Assembly: GCA_048499805.1 (NCBI GenBank)
Contig: JASNZF010000001.1
Coordinates: 682,001-746,000 of the forward strand
Length of the DNA: 64,000 nt
From: JAWXBA01 sp048499805
GTDB lineage: Bacteria; Gemmatimonadota; Gemmatimonadetes; Gemmatimonadales; GWC2-71-9
Reading direction: 5' to 3'
This document shows positions 7,657 to 15,775 of the stretch, piece by piece. Within the stretch, counting starts at the first letter, position 1. Each line of letters starts with the position of its first letter. The translations under genes were made by a program, and so were the position numbers. A model generated the notes under the pieces. The model saw only the letters and a program-made list of their open reading frames with translations, had not been told where the DNA came from and did no database searches.

Positions 7657-7719
7657 TCCGACTCCCCTTCCACCCGAAAACCTGTCGGGGGACTTGTCGG
7701 GGGGCGAGGGGTCCCTTTC

Positions 7720-7736
7720 GGGTCCGTTTCGGACCC
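7720..7736. promoter_or_regulatory. Inverted repeat upstream of the phage operon
   Basis: GGGTCCG-TTT-CGGACCC has perfect 7-bp arms. It lies between the attachment site and the first gene of the operon, where an operator for phage control is expected. TGTCGGGGG also occurs twice nearby (7683, 7695). No clear promoter hexamers were found. Confidence 0.35.
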
Positions 7737-7787
7737 CATCGGGGGGAGGGCACCCACGCAGTGGTGCGGGTTCCGGGGTGGGGACCA

Positions 7788-7833
7788 GTGACTGTTAATC
7801 ACCGGGTCGGGGGTTCGAGTCCCTCCTCGGGAG
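7788..7833 (+). other. attR: 3' fragment of a tRNA-Asn gene
   Basis: The sequence matches the 3' part of tRNA-Asn from the anticodon stem on: CTGTTAA anticodon loop (anticodon GTT), variable loop, T-arm with TTCGAGT, and acceptor strand CTCGGGA plus discriminator G. Upstream of 7788 the D-arm and 5' acceptor strand are absent and the anticodon stem loses its outer pair, so this is not a complete tRNA. A 3' tRNA fragment flanking phage genes is the classic footprint of tyrosine-recombinase integration. Confidence 0.85.
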
Positions 7834-7844
7834 TGGTGCAACGG

Positions 7845-7872
7845 AACGGGTCGCCCATGCGGGCGACCCGTT
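7845..7872 (+). terminator. Hairpin terminator of the original tRNA-Asn gene
   Basis: A perfect 12-bp stem (AACGGGTCGCCC / GGGCGACCCGTT) with an ATGC loop follows the tRNA fragment by 11 bp. It probably terminated the chromosomal tRNA-Asn transcript before integration. There is no long T-tract. Confidence 0.6.
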
Positions 7873-7892
7873 CTGCATTGCAGGGTGGCCGT

Positions 7893-8540
7893 TCAGGCGG
7901 GGCCGAGCTCCGCCAGCGACCAGAGGTACCAACTGACCACCGTGCGCCACGGCCTCCAGCGTTCGCCCCGGCGCAGGACCTGGGCGGGGGTGGGGAGCGA
8001 GCGCTTCCCAAAGGCCACGGCGAAGCCCTTCTGGATCCCGAGATCGGTGGCGGGGAGGACATCAGGTCGGCCCAGGCGAAACATCAGGAACATCTCCACC
8101 GTCCACCGACCCACGCCGCGGACCGCCGTCAGGCGATCGATGATCTCCTCTTCGGTCAGCCCTCGCATCCCCGCCGTGCTCGCGGGGACCGTCCCGTCGA
8201 TCGTCTTCGCGGCCAGGTCCAGGACCGCCAGGGTCTTGGCGCGACTCAGGCCCGCCGCCCGGAACGCCTCGGGCGCGGTCGCCGCGACCCCAGCGGGTGT
8301 CGGCCTGGCGCGGGGGTAGAGCGCACAGACCCGGCCATGGATGGTCGCCGCGGCCTTGCCCGAGAGCTGCTGGTAGGTGATGGACCGCAGCAGCACCTCA
8401 AACGGCGAGCACCGGCTCTCGGCCAGGCGGATCACCGGTCCGACACGGCGCATGGCGGTTCTCAGCGTGGGGTCGGCGGTGGCGATTTGCGCCAGGGCAG
8501 GGGCGGGGTCGAAGGGCGCGTGGAGGGAAATGGAGGTCAT
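7893..8540 (-). CDS. DNA-3-methyladenine glycosylase II, AlkA type
   Basis: This 215-residue HhH-GPD glycosylase removes alkylated bases from DNA. The core runs from LLRSITYQQLSGKAA (about 50-65) to the helix-hairpin-helix VRGVGRWT (about 145) and the catalytic Asp in LPATDLGI (about 165). RWRPWRT near the C-terminus matches AlkA RWKPWRS. It lacks the extra N-terminal domain of E. coli AlkA, as many short bacterial forms do. The start ATG overlaps the kinase stop (ATGA), so it may be the last gene of the ECF-kinase operon. Confidence 0.85.
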   Translation of the reverse strand: MTSISLHAPFDPAPALAQIATADPTLRTAMRRVGPVIRLAESRCSPFEVLLRSITYQQLSGKAAATIHGRVCALYPRARPTPAGVAATAPEAFRAAGLSRAKTLAVLDLAAKTIDGTVPASTAGMRGLTEEEIIDRLTAVRGVGRWTVEMFLMFRLGRPDVLPATDLGIQKGFAVAFGKRSLPTPAQVLRRGERWRPWRTVVSWYLWSLAELGPA

Positions 8541-11248
8541 CGACGCGCGGCCGCCGCGCTCCGCCCCGAGTCGGCGATCTCCGCCTTCCAGCGCGCCGCT
8601 TCGGCGGTCCGTCCCAGTGCCGCGTTGGCGTCGGCGAGCGCCACCCGGGCGCGCTGCAGCCACACGCCGGTGGGACTCATCTGGGGGAGGAGGAGGGCGT
8701 ACCCCGCCTCCAGTTCGACGAGCGCGTCCTGGGCGCGACCCTGGCCCAGCAGCGCTCGTCCCAGGCGGATCCGGACGATGGCGGTGTTCTGGTGCTCGGG
8801 GCCCTGGGTGCTGGAGAAGGTGGCGACCGCCTGACGGAACAGTTGCTCTGCGGCACGGTGGTCGCCCCGCTCGTAGTACACGCCGCCGAGGTTGGCGTTG
8901 GCGAGGGCACTCAACCAGTGGTCGGGACCGTAGGCAGCCAGATAGATCGATCCCATCCGGCGATAGTGCGACTCGGCCACCGCGTACTGATTCTGGCGCA
9001 GCGCGATCGATCCCAACTCATTGAGGATCGAGGCGATGCGGGGGTGCTCCGGGCCGAAGACCCGGTCCTGAATGGCCAGCGACCGGCGCAGGGTGGAATC
9101 GCTTTCGGGCAGTTGCCCCTTGAAGAGGAGGGCCCGGCCCAGCATGGTGAGCGCCGAGGCGGTGCGATAGTGGACCGGGCCATACCATGACTCGATGATC
9201 GCGAGTCCCTGACGGTAGAACTCCTCGGCTTCCTCGTAGCGCCCCCACTGGAACCGAATGGCGCCGAGGTTGATGAGGTCATCGGCCACCCGGGGATGGC
9301 GTTCCCCGTGCAACCGGGTGTCCAGGGCCAGGACCTGCTGGTTGAGGGAGTCGGAGGCCTCATAGTTCCCGGCGTAGAAGTGGGTGTTGGCCAACTCGCC
9401 CAGGGCCGAGGCCAGGTCCGGGGTCTCGGTGCGCTGGAGGCGATGGAGCGCCACGGCCTCGGTGAGGACCGCGATCGCCTCGTCGTACTCCCCCTGCTCC
9501 TCGAGAACGCGACCGAGCGCGGTGGTGCCCCGGGCGCGCAGTGGATGCCCGGCCGGGAGCACCTCGTCGCCAATGGCCAGCGCCTCCCGGGCCAGGACCA
9601 GGGCGGAGTCGAGGCGCGCCTGGTCAATGCGCAGCAGCGCCAGGGCGATCAGGCTCGAGGCCACATCGGCATGCCGGGGGCCGAACAGGGCACGTCTCTG
9701 CTCCAGCGCCCTGGTCAGGAGGGAGTCGGCCTGCTCCAGGCGACCCAGCTGCAGGGCAATCGATCCGAGGGTCTCGTAGAGCTCCGCCTGCGCCACCGGC
9801 TCGGCACTGAGACTCTGGGCTTCGCGGACGCCACGATCCACCAGTTCCACGACCCGCAGGCTGTCGGCGGGCCCGACCGCGGCGTCACCCCCCTCGAAGA
9901 GGTCGAGCATGAAGCGCTGGATCCGCTGCGCGCGCTCCGCCTCGGTGACCGCGCGATTCCGGGCCGCGGTGATCCGGAGGGCGTAGACGGTGGTCATCCC
10001 CACGAGGGCGACGAGTCCGAGCGTGGCGCCCAGCACGGGACCGCGGTTGCGGCGCACGAACTTGCCCACGCGGTAGGAGAACGCATCCCGGCGGGCATCG
10101 AGTGGCTGGCCCGCAAGGAAGTGATCCACGTCGCGAATCAGGGCGGCCACCGAGCCGTACCGGCGGGCCGGATCCTTGTGCATTGCCGTCAGGACCAGGA
10201 CGTCGAGGTCGGCCCAGGTCGGCCGGTGCTCGGTCAGCAGCCGGCTCGAGTCGTTGCTGCGGGCCGCCTCCCGCCGGGCGGCCACACTCGGCGGTTCCGG
10301 GTCGTCCTGCAGGAGGATCGCCACCGCCTCGGCGGGGGTGCGATCGGCCAGCGCGAAGGGCAGGCGCCCGACCAGCAGCTCAAAGAGCGTCACCCCGAGC
10401 GAGTAGACATCGGTCCGGATCCCGATCCGTCCCCCGCTGACCTGCTCCGGTGCCGCGTATGCCGGGGTCATCAACGGATGCCCGGTCCGGGTCTGCTCGG
10501 CGGAGGTCTCGAGGCTGTCCATCTGCTTGGCGATGCCGAAATCCAGCAGCTTCACGTGCCCCTCGGCCGTGACCAGGATGTTGGACGGCTTGAGGTCGCG
10601 GTGGATGACGGCGTGCTCGTGGGCGTGCTGCACCGCCGCGCAGACCGACCGGAAGAGGCGAAGGCGCTCGGCGAGCGGAGTCGCATGCTCCCGGCACCAG
10701 GCCGTCAGCGAGGCCCCCTCGACATACTCCATCACGAACCAGGGCGTGCCATCGGGGAGGGTGCCGGCATCGTGCAGCTGGGCGATGCCGGGGTGGTGGA
10801 GCTGCGCCAGGGTCCGCTGCTCCAGCGCGAACCGCTCGCGCCGGGCCGGGGAGAGCCAGGCGTCGCGGAGGACCTTGATCGCCACGAGCCCGCCGACATC
10901 GGCCCGCTCGGCCAGATACACGATGCCCATCCCACCCTCGCCGAGCACCCGGACGATCCGGTACGGCCCGAAGGCCCCTTCCGGGATCCCGGCAGGGCCT
11001 CCCGACTCGAACAGGCGGCTCGCGAGCGACGCCATGCCTCCATCGATGGGGGTGTCGCCCTCCCGCTGGTCGGCTTCCACCAGCTCGAGGACCCGGGCGA
11101 TCAGCGCCCCGTCTGCCCCGCACTCGCGCTCCAGGAACCGCTGGTGCTCCGGGGGGGGAAGGTCGGCTGCGGCGTGAAAGAGCTCCTGGATCCGCTCCCA
11201 GCGGGCGGCATCCAGGGGGGTGGGGTCGGGGCGGGTCTCCTCGGGCAT
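8537..11248 (-). CDS. Serine/threonine protein kinase with TPR sensor region
   Basis: The protein has 903 residues. The PknB-type kinase domain (about 95-385) is complete: Gly-rich loop GEGGMG (103-108), Lys 125, HRDLKPSN (216-223) and DFG (236-238). One membrane segment (about 405-425) follows, then about 12 tetratricopeptide-type repeats (460-890) that would lie in the periplasm and bind proteins or peptides. The gene begins 9 bp after the ECF sigma factor gene, a pairing common in bacteria rich in such kinases, and probably phosphorylates proteins of the same signalling unit. No target can be read from the sequence. Confidence 0.9.
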   Translation of the reverse strand: MPEETRPDPTPLDAARWERIQELFHAAADLPPPEHQRFLERECGADGALIARVLELVEADQREGDTPIDGGMASLASRLFESGGPAGIPEGAFGPYRIVRVLGEGGMGIVYLAERADVGGLVAIKVLRDAWLSPARRERFALEQRTLAQLHHPGIAQLHDAGTLPDGTPWFVMEYVEGASLTAWCREHATPLAERLRLFRSVCAAVQHAHEHAVIHRDLKPSNILVTAEGHVKLLDFGIAKQMDSLETSAEQTRTGHPLMTPAYAAPEQVSGGRIGIRTDVYSLGVTLFELLVGRLPFALADRTPAEAVAILLQDDPEPPSVAARREAARSNDSSRLLTEHRPTWADLDVLVLTAMHKDPARRYGSVAALIRDVDHFLAGQPLDARRDAFSYRVGKFVRRNRGPVLGATLGLVALVGMTTVYALRITAARNRAVTEAERAQRIQRFMLDLFEGGDAAVGPADSLRVVELVDRGVREAQSLSAEPVAQAELYETLGSIALQLGRLEQADSLLTRALEQRRALFGPRHADVASSLIALALLRIDQARLDSALVLAREALAIGDEVLPAGHPLRARGTTALGRVLEEQGEYDEAIAVLTEAVALHRLQRTETPDLASALGELANTHFYAGNYEASDSLNQQVLALDTRLHGERHPRVADDLINLGAIRFQWGRYEEAEEFYRQGLAIIESWYGPVHYRTASALTMLGRALLFKGQLPESDSTLRRSLAIQDRVFGPEHPRIASILNELGSIALRQNQYAVAESHYRRMGSIYLAAYGPDHWLSALANANLGGVYYERGDHRAAEQLFRQAVATFSSTQGPEHQNTAIVRIRLGRALLGQGRAQDALVELEAGYALLLPQMSPTGVWLQRARVALADANAALGRTAEAARWKAEIADSGRSAAAARR

Positions 11249-11257
11249 CGCCGGGCC

Positions 11258-11818
11258 TCAGTCCGGGGCCCCGAGGGCATGCGCCAGCCAGGCCCGGGCG
11301 GCCCGCCAGTCGCGCAGCACGGTGGCCTCCGAGATCCCGAGCGCCTCAGCGGTCTCCGCCACATCGAGGCCGGCAAAGAACCGGCATTCGATCATGGCGA
11401 CCTGGCGGGGCGAGACCCGCCCCAGCTCCTCGAGGGCGGCATCGAGGGCCAGGACCTGTTCGGGCGTGGATGCTCCCTCGCGGCTGAGCTCATCGAGGGT
11501 GACCGGGGCGACCCCGCCCCCGCGCTTGGTGGCGTTCCGCCGGCGAGCGGCCTCGACCAGCACCTGCCGCATCGCCCGGCCGGCAATCCGCTTGAAGTGC
11601 AGGCGCGAGGCGGGGGCGAGGTGGGTGGAGGCGCGCAGCTTGAGCCAGGCCTCGTTGACCAGCGCGGTGGGGGTGATGGTGGCGCCGGGGTCGTCCCGCC
11701 GGATGGTCGCAGCCAGGCGCCGGAGTTCTTCGTACGCCGCCGAGAACATGGCATCCAGTCCCTCGACGGGCTCCCCGCTGGCCGGGTCGTATGGCGTGTT
11801 CGGAGGCTCCGGGGGCAT
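11258..11818 (-). CDS. ECF-type RNA polymerase sigma factor (kinase-linked family)
   Basis: With the ATG at 11816-11818 the protein has 186 residues. Region 2 (about 20-90, FSAAYEELRRLA, then ALVNEAWLKL) and the region 4 helix-turn-helix (about 130-185, LGRVSPRQVAMIECRFF, then ALGISEATVLRDWRAARAWL) are clear. It matches the group of ECF-like sigma factors that neighbour Ser/Thr kinases and have no anti-sigma gene; control is thought to be by phosphorylation. The adjacent kinase is the obvious partner. Confidence 0.88.
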   Translation of the reverse strand: MPPEPPNTPYDPASGEPVEGLDAMFSAAYEELRRLAATIRRDDPGATITPTALVNEAWLKLRASTHLAPASRLHFKRIAGRAMRQVLVEAARRRNATKRGGGVAPVTLDELSREGASTPEQVLALDAALEELGRVSPRQVAMIECRFFAGLDVAETAEALGISEATVLRDWRAARAWLAHALGAPD

Positions 11819-11975
11819 GACGGTTCTCTCGGCGGGTCCACGCAAGGGCAATGGGAGGTCAGCGGTGTCCGCAGGAGGGACTCGTGAACATACCCGAATG
11901 CGGGACTGGCGGAAGACCCCGCCACCGTCCGGCTCGGGCTCCGGTGCTCCGGTCCCCATGCCATCGGAGTGGTGC

Positions 11976-12500
11976 ATGCCCGAACAGATCCAGATCCGGG
12001 GAACCGCCTACGAGCGCTACTCGGTCCGCGGCCGGGTGGTCGCTTCCCGGCCCTCCGATCGGGCGGGCCCAGGCGCCGGGGGGCGGCCCACCCTTCGCGA
12101 CGGCAGGGGGCGGACCCATCGGCTCCCGGCGGAGGCTTGGGGAGCGCACACCGAGGAGGGCCACGAGTTGACCGCCGTCTGGCTGGTGCGACCCGACCAG
12201 GGTTCGGGGCCGTACGTGGCGGTCCGCAACCACACGACGGGGCAGACCTGGTACAACGATGATGCCCTTGCCCGCCTGCACCGCCCCACCTGGGTCCTCT
12301 TCCTTGGTGTGGCCGCCGCGGCGGTGGCAGGGCTCACTCCTGCGGGGTTGGTTCTGGTCGGGGTGGGGGTGGTGGGGTGGTATTTGGGCGGCATCGAGGG
12401 GCGCCGGCTCCTCAAGGGTAGCGGCAGGCTGCTTCGCAGCGCGGCGAATGCGGCAGCGGGGCAGGGGAAGGCGCGCGTGGGAGACCTACACAGACCATGA
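11976..12500 (+). CDS. Hypothetical membrane protein
   Basis: This 174-residue protein of unknown family is divergent from the sigma factor gene. The soluble N-terminal part (1-100) contains a beta-rich stretch (VWLVRPDQGSGPYVAVRNHTT); two membrane helices lie at about 103-122 and 124-140 with a short turn, followed by a basic tail. The ATG at 11976 was chosen because it begins the conserved-looking segment. The 157-bp gap to the sigma factor gene should hold both promoters; I see no clear elements. Confidence 0.55.
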   Translation: MPEQIQIRGTAYERYSVRGRVVASRPSDRAGPGAGGRPTLRDGRGRTHRLPAEAWGAHTEEGHELTAVWLVRPDQGSGPYVAVRNHTTGQTWYNDDALARLHRPTWVLFLGVAAAAVAGLTPAGLVLVGVGVVGWYLGGIEGRRLLKGSGRLLRSAANAAAGQGKARVGDLHRP

Positions 12501-12513
12501 GTCGGAGGGTCAG

Positions 12514-13464
12514 ATGAGCGGGATCGGAAGGTACCTTGTGGCAGGGTCGTGGTGCCTGGCGATGGCGTGCGGCGGCGGGGGCAACACCGGGCCGTCGGGG
12601 GGTGGTGCGGGGACGATGTCCGCCTCGATCGATGGCGCCGCGTGGGTCGCCGAGGCCCAGTTCCTCCAGCCGATCACCCAGCAACAGAAGCAGGGGCACA
12701 TCCCCCTCTACGGTGCCAAGTTCCTCTCCACCACCTCGAGCCAGGGCATCCAGTTGAACCTGGTGGGTATCCCGGGCCCGGGGACCTACCCCCTTGGCAC
12801 GAGTGGCGGGGTCTCCGGCGGGATCGCGTCGGTCTTCGAGGGCACCAGCATCTGGCAGACCCCCTTGAGTGGCGCTGCCGGGTCGGTCACGGTCTCCGTC
12901 CTCACCCCCACCCGTGCGGCGGGCACCTTCCAGTTTACCGCCGCGGGGATCAGCGCTTCCGGCACTCGCACGGTCACCAACGGGAAGTTCGACTTCCCGA
13001 TCCAGGCGCCGGCCAACCTGCCACCGATGGCCCAATCCGACACTGGCTCCATGACGGCGACCCTCGGCGGTTCGCCCTGGTTCGGGGCGTCGGGGGGAGG
13101 CGGCGCGCCAAGCGCCGGCACCCTGCTCGCGATCTTCATCAACGAGTCCAGCACGATCGCCGTCCAGGTGGCGCCCTACACCGGCCCGGGGACCTACACC
13201 ATCGGCGGGAGCACGGCGAACCTCGGCAATGCGATCCGCGTCACGCAAGGCACCAAGGCGGGGCTCCCCTGCTGCTGGGGGGGGAAGACCCAATTGGTCG
13301 GGGGCCAGGTGGTGTCACTCGATGCCGGCACGATCACGATCACGAGCGCATCCGCCAGCCGAATCCGTGGGACCTTTTCCGGCACCCTGGCTCCCGGCCT
13401 GACCGGGACCGCCACCACCAGCCTGGTCATCACGAACGGCAGCTTCTCGTACGGCTTTCCCTGA
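12514..13464 (+). CDS. Lipoprotein with two tandem repeats of a beta domain (DUF6252-like)
   Basis: The protein has 316 residues. The N-terminus has a short hydrophobic stretch and a Cys in LAMACGGGGN (about 19), which fits a lipoprotein signal. Two copies of one domain follow: each begins with a MSASIDG..W or MTATLGG..W motif (about 34 and 172), has a GPGTYPLG or GPGTYTIG element, and ends with a TVTNGKFDF or VITNGSFSY strand. This internal duplication suggests a surface-bound beta-barrel-like pair. The ligand is unknown. It lies 13 bp after the previous gene. Confidence 0.7.
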   Translation: MSGIGRYLVAGSWCLAMACGGGGNTGPSGGGAGTMSASIDGAAWVAEAQFLQPITQQQKQGHIPLYGAKFLSTTSSQGIQLNLVGIPGPGTYPLGTSGGVSGGIASVFEGTSIWQTPLSGAAGSVTVSVLTPTRAAGTFQFTAAGISASGTRTVTNGKFDFPIQAPANLPPMAQSDTGSMTATLGGSPWFGASGGGGAPSAGTLLAIFINESSTIAVQVAPYTGPGTYTIGGSTANLGNAIRVTQGTKAGLPCCWGGKTQLVGGQVVSLDAGTITITSASASRIRGTFSGTLAPGLTGTATTSLVITNGSFSYGFP

Positions 13465-13509
13465 GCGAGGGCCTTGCCTGGAACGGCGGGAGGGTTTGAA
13501 GTTCCGCCG

Positions 13510-14373
13510 GTGGCAACTCGCGATGTGGGCCTGACACTGGCTGGAGGAGGGAACCGTGCCTTCCTCCAGCTTGCCATTCTGGAGCGGTGGTGGGATCGCC
13601 TGGAGCCCCGGGTGGCGGCGATGTCCACCTGCAGCGCCGGGGCCAGCATGGCCATCACCTTCCTCTCGGGGCGGGCGGAAGCCACCCACGCGTACTGGCT
13701 TTCCCGCCGCGCCGAGGTGACCCGGAACTTCACCTGGTCCCGGCTGCTACGCGGCGGGCGTCCCACCCCGCACTTTCCGATCTACCGAGACACCACCCTC
13801 TTCGCGCTGGCGGAGGGCGGGTTCGAACGCATCCGGGCGCTGCCGTTTCCGGTCTGGATCCTGATGGCCGAGCTGCCCCACCACGCGCCGGTCGGATTGG
13901 CGGTGACGCTCGGCTTTGGCGCCTACACCCTCGAGAAGCACCGGGATCCCGGCAAGCTCCACCCGGTGTCGGGCAGCCGACTCGGGTTTCGTCCCCTCCT
14001 GCGGGATGCCCGTGCCTGCGCCACCCCCGAGGAATTGACGAGCCTGGTGCTGGCCTCCTCCGCCACCCCGCCGTTCCTTCCGGTCCCCACCGTCGAGGGG
14101 CACCGCGTGGCCGATGGCGGCATGGTGGACAACGCCCCCGCCTTTGCGGCCGAGCTCGACCCGGCGGTGCGGCAGACGCTGGTCCTGCTTACCCGCTACT
14201 ATCCCCCCGAACGCGTCGGCCTGCGCGGCCATCGCTGGTACCTGGCGCCGGGCCGGCGGGTGGAGATCTCCCGCTGGGAGTACACCCGTCCCGACCTGGT
14301 GGCCGACACGCTGGCGCTGGGCCGGGAGGAGGCCGAGCGGTGGGATTCCCGGCTCGACGCATGGCTGGCATGA
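13510..14373 (+). CDS. Patatin-like phospholipase
   Basis: With the GTG at 13510 the protein has 287 residues; a TTG at 13474 would add 12. The oxyanion loop AGGGNR (about 11-16), a nucleophile Ser in TCSAGAS (about 41) and the catalytic Asp in VADGGMVDN (about 201) form the patatin Ser-Asp dyad. The elbow is C-S-A-G rather than G-x-S-x-G, a mild deviation that leaves the Ser and following Gly. It should hydrolyse lipid acyl esters in the cytoplasm. The decarboxylase gene begins 10 bp downstream, so the two may be co-transcribed. Confidence 0.8.
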   Translation: MATRDVGLTLAGGGNRAFLQLAILERWWDRLEPRVAAMSTCSAGASMAITFLSGRAEATHAYWLSRRAEVTRNFTWSRLLRGGRPTPHFPIYRDTTLFALAEGGFERIRALPFPVWILMAELPHHAPVGLAVTLGFGAYTLEKHRDPGKLHPVSGSRLGFRPLLRDARACATPEELTSLVLASSATPPFLPVPTVEGHRVADGGMVDNAPAFAAELDPAVRQTLVLLTRYYPPERVGLRGHRWYLAPGRRVEISRWEYTRPDLVADTLALGREEAERWDSRLDAWLA

Positions 14374-14383
14374 GGAGGAGTGG

Positions 14384-15775
14384 ATGAAGCCGGATGAATT
14401 CCGGGCCGAGGCCCACCGGATGGTGGACTGGATGGCTGACTACCTCGCTGAGGTGGGCGGGTATCCGGTCATTCCGGATGTACGGCCCGGCGAGGTACGC
14501 CAGGCGCTGCCCCCAGCTCCCCCGGTCGGTCCCGAGCCGATGTCGCGGATCACGGCAGACTTTGAGCGGATCATCCTGCCGGGGATGACCCACTGGGGGC
14601 ATCCCGGGTTCTTCGCGTATTTCCCGACTGGTTCGACCCCGGTGTCGCTGCTGGCCGAGATGCTGACGACCACGCTGGGCGCCCAGTGCATGTCGTGGCA
14701 GACCTCCCCGGCGGCGACCGAGCTGGAACAGGTGATGATGGAGTGGCTGCGCCAGATGATTGGCCTGCCCGACACCTTCACCGGCGTCATCCAGGACACC
14801 GCCTCCACCGCCACGCTGGTGGCGCTGATCACCGCCCGGGACCGGCTCCGGGTGCCGGTGGCGGAGGCGACGGTCTACACCTCCTCGGAGGCGCACTCGT
14901 CGGTGCTCAAGGGGGCCCGCCTGGCCGGCTTCCGCGAGGAGCAGGTCCGCCTGGTGGCGGTGGACGAGGCGTATGCCATGCGGCCGGCGACACTGGCTTC
15001 CATGTTGGCAGCCGACGTCGCAGCGGGTCTGACGCCGGCCGCGATCGTGGCCACGGTTGGCACCACCGCCTCCACCGGCCTCGACCCGCTGCCGCCGATT
15101 GCGGACCTGGCGGAAGAGTACGGGGCCTGGTTGCATGTCGATGCGGCCTATGCCGGCAGCGCCGCGATTCTGCCCGAGCTCCGGCCGATCCTGGACGGCG
15201 TCGAGCGCGCCGACAGCTTCCTGATGAACCCGCACAAGTGGCTGGCGGTCCACTTCGACTGCACCGCCTACTTCGTGCGCGATGTGGCAGCGCTGCACCG
15301 GTCGTTCTCGGCCACACCGGAATACCTGCGCACCGCCCACGACCCCGAGGTCGTCAACTATCGTGATTGGGGTATCCAGCTGGGGAGACGGTTCCGGGCG
15401 CTCAAGCTCTGGTTTGCGATCCGGCACTACGGCGTGGAGGGGCTCCAGGCGATGATCCGGAGCCACATCGCGATGGCGCGGGGGTTCGCGGATCGCATCG
15501 AGGGGGCTGTGGGCTGGGAACTGTTGGCGCCGGTACCGCTGGGCCTGGTCTGCTTCCGCCACCGGCCCGAGGGCATGACCGATGGCGCGGCGCTCGACGC
15601 GCACAACCGGCAGGTGCTCGGGCGGGTGAATGCGTCAGGCCGGGTCTTCCTGACCCACGCCTCCCTGGCGGGCCGGTTTGCCATCCGGCTGGCGCTGGGG
15701 CATGTCGCCACGACCGAGGCCGCGGTGGCCGAGGCGTGGGAGCTGTTGCAGGCCGCGGTCACTCCAGCAGCCTGA
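14384..15775 (+). CDS. PLP-dependent aromatic-L-amino-acid decarboxylase family protein
   Basis: This 463-residue group II decarboxylase has the PLP Lys in NPHKWL (about 285), the Asp in HVDAAYAG (about 250), and the family start DEFRAEAHRMVDWMADYL. The substrate motif GHPGFFAYFPTGST is like that of aromatic or tryptophan/tyrosine decarboxylases, so it probably makes an aryl-amine such as tryptamine, tyramine or phenethylamine. GAGGAGG 6 bp before the ATG is a strong ribosome site. Its 3' end overlaps uvrA by 17 bp in the convergent direction. The exact substrate cannot be read from the sequence. Confidence 0.88.
   Translation: MKPDEFRAEAHRMVDWMADYLAEVGGYPVIPDVRPGEVRQALPPAPPVGPEPMSRITADFERIILPGMTHWGHPGFFAYFPTGSTPVSLLAEMLTTTLGAQCMSWQTSPAATELEQVMMEWLRQMIGLPDTFTGVIQDTASTATLVALITARDRLRVPVAEATVYTSSEAHSSVLKGARLAGFREEQVRLVAVDEAYAMRPATLASMLAADVAAGLTPAAIVATVGTTASTGLDPLPPIADLAEEYGAWLHVDAAYAGSAAILPELRPILDGVERADSFLMNPHKWLAVHFDCTAYFVRDVAALHRSFSATPEYLRTAHDPEVVNYRDWGIQLGRRFRALKLWFAIRHYGVEGLQAMIRSHIAMARGFADRIEGAVGWELLAPVPLGLVCFRHRPEGMTDGAALDAHNRQVLGRVNASGRVFLTHASLAGRFAIRLALGHVATTEAAVAEAWELLQAAVTPAA

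Larger units (their letters stand above)
1..7833. mobile_element. Right end of a prophage-like element integrated at tRNA-Asn
   Basis: All genes here lie on the minus strand in one tightly packed operon whose stops and starts overlap as ATGA, GTGA or TGATG. The operon contains both terminase subunits, two HNH proteins, a HerA-like ATPase and many proteins under 150 residues, a typical phage arrangement. It stops abruptly at a 3' tRNA-Asn fragment at 7788-7833, after which normal chromosomal genes begin. No integrase, capsid or tail gene is visible, so the element must continue beyond the left edge. The orientation of the fragment predicts an intact tRNA-Asn at the far left end of the element. 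Whether it is a functional phage cannot be judged from this part. Confidence 0.85.

Noticed and set aside
7740..7833. Complete tRNA-Asn gene
   Set aside because: The D-arm and the 5' acceptor strand are missing; only the 3' part from the anticodon stem is present.
9296..11887. Open frame of 863 codons on the plus strand opposite the kinase gene
   Set aside because: Same reason: the kinase and sigma factor on the minus strand explain the region, and the plus-strand frame is low-complexity.
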